Source of the DNA: Annona cherimola
Lineage: Eukaryota; Streptophyta; Magnoliopsida; Magnoliales; Annonaceae
Assembly (NCBI GenBank): GCA_030490835.1
Contig: CM059977.1
Span: 18,519,335 to 18,583,334, forward strand
Direction of reading: 5' to 3'
DNA: 64,000 nt
Shown here: positions 57,101 through 64,000 of the stretch, piece by piece
Layout of the letters: every line of letters begins with the position of its first letter
Position numbering within the stretch: position 1 is the stretch's first letter
Notes under the pieces: model-generated
The model's input: the letters and a program-made list of their open reading frames with translations, nothing else
Told to the model about the DNA's origin: nothing
Databases searched by the model: none
Translations under genes and position numbers: made by a program

Positions 57101-60100
57101 GCAACAAGCTTCAAATATCGAGGATCTAATCGAGGTTGTCCGGGCCTCATTACCTCTGATGCATAAGCAATGGTCTGATGCCATGCATACATTTCATGAG
57201 AAGTTCGACCCTTTGTCTCCTTTGATAAGTGATCATGGTAATATGGATCACTTAATAATATTGTATTCCGAGTGCAGAAATTGTTTTCTTTCTTTCTTTC
57301 CTGATTTTTAATATTTCATTTATTGTTTTGTTTATCCTATTCCTTGGTCCTACAGGAATGGATTCCACTCCTCAAGAGGAATTCCTAAGCCTTTTAGGTG
57401 GTGCTCGGACAAGTCCGCCTATACATCAATTTCTACTCAGCTCTCTTGGTGAAGTGGTATTATCAACCTCTGCATAAAGTGTGCTTGTTCTAGGGCTATG
57501 CCTGCTTATTGAATGTTTTTATCCTCTTATTTTTTAAACAGGGACTGAAACGGTTGGCCAAGGCTGTTGATAGTTCTAGCAAAGAACTTAATGTGATCAT
57601 CCGTGAGCACCTCCAGGTTCATGTTGTAGTTTTCTTTAATGAAAATCTTGTACTGTCTGCTATCACTCACTTGCATCTGCGTGTATGCTTTGATGCCTCT
57701 GGAAGTCTTGGTTTTTCATCTAGATTTTCACCATTCCTTGTATATGCTTCAAAGGACTTAGCTTTTGGTCTATGTTTTATAGTTGCCAGTTGCCACTGGT
57801 CTATGGAATTGTTGCCTTGAAAAGAATTACTATCCTCTCCTTATGAACACTTTATTCAAATTGATGCTTTAATCAATTAGTCTTTTCTCATGCCATGTCT
57901 TTGACAGATTTTCCTTTTTCTTTTCTTTTCTTTTATTTTTTTTTCGGTGGGGGTAGCCTGCTATAGAAATAATCGCTTTTAGAATTGGGGAACTAGAAGG
58001 CCTCTCAAGATGGCGTGCTCGCTACAAGGACATAGGATTGGACGAAAATCTTGTACATGCTGCTGCTGAAAAAGCTGGTATACTACTTGTGCAAGTTGAA
58101 CGATTCCTCAGAGTGCTAGCAGGTGTAGCATATCAGGTTCGCTCAGGGCACCATATGTATATTGTTTCTTAAGAAGTGTAATTATTGAACCTGAACTTGC
58201 ATGCATTATAAACACTGAACGGATTCCTGACTTGTGGGCTGGTTGTGCACTCACTGTCTGTTAAACTCAACAAGTAACCACATGAAAAGCTTCAACTAAA
58301 GTAAAAAATCAATTCTAATCATGGTGAGCTATTATCACACTAGAAAACAGAACTATTTTTGAGGGTTGGGCCCCTCATCAGTTTGCTTTCTGCCTTGCTA
58401 TTCTTTACTTATATGTCATCTGTACTACCTTGGTTTGCTATTCTCATTGATGATCTCTCGGGCCTTTATCAGTTTCAGAATTTCTTTGCTTGGCTTACAA
58501 GATGTGCAAAGGTTCTCATGACTGAACCAATTGATCAACTACCTTTGTACAACAGGTCTGGCTATTGGGTGTATGCTTAAACTGTTTTCAAGGGCATTGT
58601 CCATCAGTGTATTTAACTTGATGCCACTTGGATTTTGGCAGCGAACTTGTGGTGATATTTTTGAAGTTTCTTTATGAACACGATCCTGTCAGACAGTTAT
58701 TGGAAAACTCTGAAGTAAATCAGAATATCGAAGTTGATTTGTAAGTCAGTTTCTCTCTGGCTGTTCTATAGTCAACTTGTGCCCAATCTGTTCATCTTCA
58801 AGATGTTTTTATGATGGACTTCATTCCCCTTCTTATGTTCCTATGTTTCCCACTTTGTTTTATTTCAACATCGTATGAGGATGCCATGTACATGCACGCG
58901 CACACACACACAAACAGGGGGAAATGATTTTATATATTGGCTTGACAACCAGCACACGTGAAATATTTAGTTCAGACCCATCTTGATGATTAGGAGAATC
59001 TAAACCAACTACAACTTCTATTATCATCTATTTGTGTTGTAAGATAAAATTCATCCTGAATAGCAACTTGCATGGATCACAAAATTGAAATCATTTAAGG
59101 GTGACTGAGCGAGTATAGGCTTATTAGCCATAAACATTTGATACAACATCCTTAACTTTCAATATGTTCTTCTTCCTTTTGTATCATTTTAAGGCTTTGA
59201 GTAGAAAGATTTAAAGAATGATCCTTTACTTTTGAAATGTTCTTCCCTTTTATATCGTCTTAATGCTTGAGTGGATACCTCTAAAGAATAATTATATTTT
59301 AGACGCTATGAAAGTCAAGAACGATGAAAAATGAAAAAAATTGCTCAGGCCCTGTAAACAACCAAGTCCACCATGATATATATATTATTGGGAGATTAGG
59401 GTTGGGAAAGCTGTGCAAGGATCATTATGGTAGGCAGTGTGCTAGTCAGGGTGGTACTGGGAGATATGGATTGGGGCAGGAGTGCAAGAGATGGGATATT
59501 TGCTACTGGAAGGGTTGTCTGTGGGCAGGTCTCCTTGCATGACTGTGGGCATGTGCCACCACTCCTGCCAACCTTTATTGCTGGGATCGGGGTTTTTTGG
59601 GTATTAATTTTCTTCTCAGTAATTTGTCTTGGAAGCTCAGAGGAGTTTCCAGATTAGTTTCCTTCTCAGTCATTTGTTTTGGTAGGGGAAGATGAGACTT
59701 CCTGGGAGATGGCTTCCCTGATTGGCATTTGACTAGCATATATTCAAGGATCTTTGCTGTGACAGTAGTTTTAGAGTGCTTTCGAATGGATGCTCCAGTG
59801 GAAAGCCACAGTTCATTAAAGAGTTTCAATCTCATTATTTGTGATTTAGTCCTAAACTGCTTGGACACTTCACTCTGTACACCCATTTGATAGATAAAAA
59901 TGCCACAGTATTTCCATAATATTAAATAGGATTATGATCTAATGCAACCCAGGTGTGCTTGTTAATCATTTTGATTGGAAACTTATATTTTTTCAAAATT
60001 TAACCTATTTCGAGAGTGAATATACAAATATTAAAATTTAAAAATGAATAATATAACATGAAAAAATTTCCAGTATATGTGATTTTATAAATGTAAACAA

Positions 60101-63100
60101 ATACATATGGATGAGTGTTATAAATGGTTTAGACTCTAAAAGAACCTTTCTAAAATTAGGAAAATTAAATGGTGCATGGGCATGTAGGGTTACATTAGAT
60201 CATAACACTATTAAATAATGTTGGAAATAAGCAAAAGAATATTGTTGTGGGTAGCAGATTACTCATTTTATTCGTTTGGTGTGTTCAAAAGCCTTTTATT
60301 CTCCTAAAATAAAATTCCCATGTTCTGTTCTTTTACTGATTTAAAGACCTTTTTATATTCTTTTTCTTTTTTAAAGGGATACAATCCAAAGGCTTGAAGA
60401 ACTTGTCAGATTTGGTGGGTTTATGGATACTGAATATCTGCAGAGAACCTTAGCCAAGGAATTTGAACTGATGGAACATAGGTAAGTTTATTTTGTTTTT
60501 GTTCTAAAAGTAGTTTGCATTTTACAATTGATGACTAATGACTACATTAAATGCTTGTACTATATAGTTATTGCTGTGGTTGGGTTCATGAATCTGTGTG
60601 GATGGGTGGAGTTATTATATATATATATTTCTCTCCGTCTGGTTGTATGCATGCATAGCCGTGGTTGAGCACGGAGGCATATCAGGAGACCTGTTAGCCT
60701 GCCGGACTTGGGCTGTGTTGCATTCAAAAGAACATGTAAAAGCTGGAGGATGTAATGATTGGTCCCTGCCTGTCCATTTATATGACCTCTATTTTGTGTT
60801 TCTTTATTTATATGTCTGACATTACTTCCTATCCAAATATAATCAAGTGCTTTGATGCCAAAAACAAACATAGCAATGATGAATATCTTTTGATTGCTGA
60901 AGTGCAGTAATGTAGTTTTTGACCCTTCTTCTTTGGTGATGAGTCTGTAACATCAATATTTCCCTGATATCATTAGATCTGCTATTATGTTTTATCTTCT
61001 TTATTGTTATGCTTTTATCTTGCTATTCAGCTCCATTTTATACAAAAATCTTGAATATGTACATTTTGGTCTCCCTTGATTTGTTGAAGCAATACGTGTT
61101 TTATTTACAATTTCCATTGGTATGTTGGCAAGTCAATTATCTGAGTTGAACCATCTGAACTCAATTTTTTAAAATTCAGTCTGATTTGGCATGTAAAAAC
61201 TCTGGATTGATTTTTACCGTCATGTCTTGAATGTTAGTTTCAAGGAGGCTTTCCAGTTACCATTCACTACAATTTCCAAGCAGATACAGTGTGAAGACTT
61301 GCTACCTTTGTATCCTGTTCCATCATTGCCAATATCTTCTGTTTTGCATGTTCCTACATCAGTGTCATTCTATGAGGTACTTGTTATTCTTTGTCTGTGT
61401 GCCTGGTTCACTACATCTTTTTCCCCCGCTTGCATCATCCAACATTGGAGTCTTTCCATGTGGGCATCTGTTAATCTTTATGTTCACATCTGGTAACTAC
61501 TCTCCCTTTAGATGCTTTATACATGAGTGATTTTCTCATGTATTTATTAGATTGGGAACCATATATGTATTGGCGGGATTGTATTTTATGAAAATTGAAT
61601 CATTTTTCCAGCGAAACTGTGAATAAGCATATGAATGTGAACTTGAAATTAGTCTTACAATTGGACTTCATTTTTAAAATCATTATTATTTTTACAAATG
61701 AGCCCTCAAATTAGGTAGCTCAGCTAAGTTTGGCCCGATATATTATTTATTTTCTATTGTACTATATTTTACCTAATGCTAAATCCAGGTCAGCTAGATT
61801 TGGTTTAATTATAGATGAGATTACCAGGCATCTACAGAAATATGTGTGTACTGGTATGTACTACCTGCAAATGACATTGTTTTGTTGTATAAGGTGAGAG
61901 AAGATATAAATTTGAACCTAGACAGATGGTGAGACATTGAGAGTCAAAAGGTTCTCGAGTTAGCAGAGCAGTTGAGCTAAAACGAATAAACGATGTATGG
62001 GTTACAATTTTGGTAATGGTATGAATATTGATGAGTTAATAAAAGTTTCAGTTCAAGTAGTTCATGAAATAATTACTTAGGATATCTAAGATCAATAGTA
62101 TAGAAAAGTGTTGATGTAAATAATGATGTTGCCATAGAAGAAATGACAATGTCCTTCTGGAATTTTAGTAATTGCTCAATAAATTAAACTTAACAATAAA
62201 ATTTTGTGGCATAGCTACATAATCAGTTATATTTCTGTTACATGATGAGAACAACATATTTATGAGATGATTGTAAGCCTAAATGAGTGTTGAGGTGGAT
62301 ATGCGATAAAATAGAAATAAAACAATTTGAGCTCATGTAAGGTTAGGCTAAATAGGTAATTAGAAGATTTAAACTAAACTATGATTAATTATCATTAGAA
62401 TATACAACAGAGGTCTTGTACCAATGTGGAAGAGTCTACTTATCCAAGTAGAAGGCATAACAACGTAAGAAAATGACAATAACAATACTTTTAGAACTTA
62501 TTGGAAAGACAAAAATGTGTGGGCTTATTTGGGACAGCCTAAGATTGACATGAATCATATAACAAGGTTATTGGAAAGAAAAAAAATGCATTGACTTATT
62601 AGGTGGAAAACAGCTTATAACAATGTTGAGATTAAGTTTTTTATCAATATTTATTGCTAACGTGCTACAGAAACACATTTGTAATGTTTTTTTTTCCTTC
62701 TCTTAATTCTTTCCCCCTCTCAGTATCCAGATGCCTTTTCTTAAAATTGCGATGCCCTGAACCGTCATTGTAAATGTCAAGGTCGTAGCATGATGCAGTA
62801 ATTCGCCTTAAGAATTTTTTGACTAATGTTTGGATTTTGGTTTCAGTGCTTGTTTTTGCTTCATCATGTTTTTTGGGTAACTTTCACTTTTCTTCAATCT
62901 GCTTTATTTTCACACTGTCATTATTTGTTTGATATAGGATGTCCCCACAGATGCTTCAACTTCTCATGCACCTGGACATAGCCTTGTAGACTACAGCTGT
63001 TTCAGATTACCTCATTCCTCTGCCTCAGATACATCTAGCAGCATAGGCATAGTGAGGGGCCTTATCCATGATTCAGGTCATATTACGAAGGGTAAAACTT

Positions 63101-63696
63101 CTTTGGAGGCTGTACTGTTGTGTATTCCTGATGGATATCAATGCGTCGACCTGGCCTTATACAAGGTAAAAATATGACTTGGTGTTACCAATTTGTACTC
63201 CTGATGGATCCAAATCTAAGAACTTGATGTCAGAATTGTCATGTTGGCTGGACAAAGGTGACACAAATAAGCTGTTTTTTGGCTTATTATGCCAAATGCC
63301 AAACATTATTGTATTTTTCTATCTGCAGGATACAAACCATAAAAATAGGATCATCCCAATAAGCAGGTTTTATCCATGATTCGACATATAGAACGATTGC
63401 ATCAAAATACTTGGGCCTTCCCATATTTCCTAGAGTGCTCAAAGAAACTGCATATAGTCATGTCCTAAATCAGATGCTTCCTCACTCTTGCAATATAGAT
63501 TATATTTTTGGCAATTATATTATATTTTTCGTTATTGAACCAGGAGAACCAGGTTGTTTTATTACTAAACGAAATGGCTGCTACTTCTGAGAGCCCTGGG
63601 AAGGCATGTTTGGCCATTGTTCAGACAAACGACCTACCATTTGTATCCATTCACAGACCTGCTTGTCAGAACATTTGGACATTGACTGAATTGCAG
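51187..63696 (+). CDS. APC4: Anaphase-promoting complex subunit 4, 3' end beyond window
   Basis: This is a scaffold subunit of the APC/C ubiquitin ligase, which drives cyclin and securin degradation in the nucleus. Seventeen exons were placed by eye, all GT-AG: 51187-51255, 51324-51435, 53530-53621, 54440-54523, 54796-55035, 55384-55464, 56153-56301, 57077-57237, 57356-57456, 57542-57616, 57957-58136, 58473-58555, 58642-58740, 60377-60481, 61238-61376, 62938-63165 and 63544-63696. They total 2151 nt, 717 codons, with every junction phase consistent. The N-terminal WD40-type segment includes [18 protein letters not shown] (from residue 26) and [20 protein letters not shown], as in plant APC4. 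The central helical APC4 domain spans roughly residues 270-480 ([27 protein letters not shown]). The last visible exon ends WTLTELQ, so some tens of C-terminal residues lie past 64000. The start follows the family N-terminus ([14 protein letters not shown]). Confidence 0.95.
51828..52090. mobile_element. Tourist-like MITE in APC4 intron 2
   Basis: Family blocks TTTCTATATAACTATC (twice), TCTATTTTAACTTTATTATC and CTGTCATATCATATCAC end with GGCAAACACACGTTGC. The left end is CAC/CCC-rich and diverged. Confidence 0.6.
52520..52775. mobile_element. MITE in APC4 intron 2
   Basis: The inverted ends GTTGTGTTTGGAT and ATCCAAACACAAC are 13-bp perfect. The interior is only loosely like the main family (AAATGGATAAGG, GGGTAGGTT). 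The target duplication is unclear. Confidence 0.65.
58741..60376 (+). other. APC4 intron 13 (1.6 kb)
   Basis: The donor GTAAGT follows exon 13 and the acceptor TTAAAG precedes exon 14. It holds a short (AC)n at about 58896-58914 and unrecognised sequence; the frames at 59324-59657 and 59575-59886 overlap on opposite strands and show no family. Confidence 0.6.
61377..62937 (+). other. APC4 intron 15 (1.56 kb)
   Basis: The donor GTACTT and acceptor ATATAG bound it. It is AT-rich with no recognised element. Confidence 0.6.
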
Positions 63697-64000
63697 GTAC
63701 TTCGATCTATTCTTTGTTCTTTTGTGAACCTGAGGATGACATAGAATACTTTATTTTGCTTTTCAAGGCCAAGTAGCAACTCAAACATGGAAATGGTGTT
63801 TCAACACTGATGGTTGAAAATAATTACATAATAACAGTTTTTCATTCATGGAAGTTTTCATGGCAACTCAAAGATGACCTTTGTGAAATACTGTTGGTTA
63901 CTGATGATGCTTCTGTGTCATTATAATGCATATATGAGATAACCAAGGACTTATTATTGGGATGTTTATAACCCTCGTTACCGCCGTACAACAATCAATT
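63697..64000 (+). other. APC4 intron 17, continuing past the window edge
   Basis: It starts with donor GTACTT. No further APC4 exon was recognised before the edge. Confidence 0.6.

Noticed and set aside
63329..63366. Possible extra APC4 exon ([12 protein letters not shown]) between exons 16 and 17
   Set aside because: Plant APC4 runs directly from ...DLALYK into (E)xQVVLLLNE, which exons 16 and 17 supply in phase. The segment has AG/GT borders but adds sequence absent from the family.
1..64000. CRISPR array, bacterial operon, phage or viral integration
   Set aside because: Spaced GT-AG introns, plant-specific families and plant MITEs are seen throughout; no direct-repeat/spacer array and no viral replication or capsid gene was recognised.

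Overview
The window reads as nuclear DNA of a flowering plant. It is AT-rich, its genes are split by GT-AG introns, and it is crowded with small DNA transposons. I can support three complete protein-coding genes and one truncated by the right edge, plus one probable gene fragment. The species cannot be fixed from sequence alone. The genes look like a non-grass angiosperm, and the first 4CL exon is GC-rich compared with later exons.

Layout: 1-3600 is intergenic with microsatellites and two or more Tourist-like MITEs. A five-exon 4-coumarate:CoA ligase gene (4CL, + strand, 4090-8793) follows, with a promoter carrying AC-II (MYB), W-box and G-box motifs and a ~0.5 kb inverted repeat in intron 1. 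On the minus strand, 12957-10096, lies a three-exon gene for a 77-residue 4F5/zf-met2 protein of the Arabidopsis At2g23090 type. From about 13.3 to 32.3 kb there is no convincing gene. That stretch holds MITEs and foldback elements and one well-defined nest: a hAT element with an 8-bp target duplication, containing a Mutator-like foldback, containing a solo LTR with a 5-bp target duplication. An intronless C2H2 zinc-finger/EAR repressor gene sits at 32752-33174. From 33.2 to 51.0 kb the window is again transposon-dominated: more Tourist-like MITEs with exact TTA/TTT target duplications, two MITE-in-MITE nests, a second hAT copy, foldbacks, and a short CIPK-like fragment near 48.7 kb. From 51187 to the right edge runs APC4 (anaphase-promoting complex subunit 4). 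Seventeen exons (717 codons) are visible and the last part lies outside the window.

The genes do not form a functional unit: phenylpropanoid metabolism, a small zinc-binding protein, a transcriptional repressor and a cell-cycle ubiquitin ligase subunit are simply neighbours. I found no sign of a novel biochemical system. The most informative content is the nested transposon architecture with readable target-site duplications, and the regulatory and intronic structure around 4CL. All splice sites were placed by eye from GT/AG consensus and recalled family similarity; no alignment or search was run.
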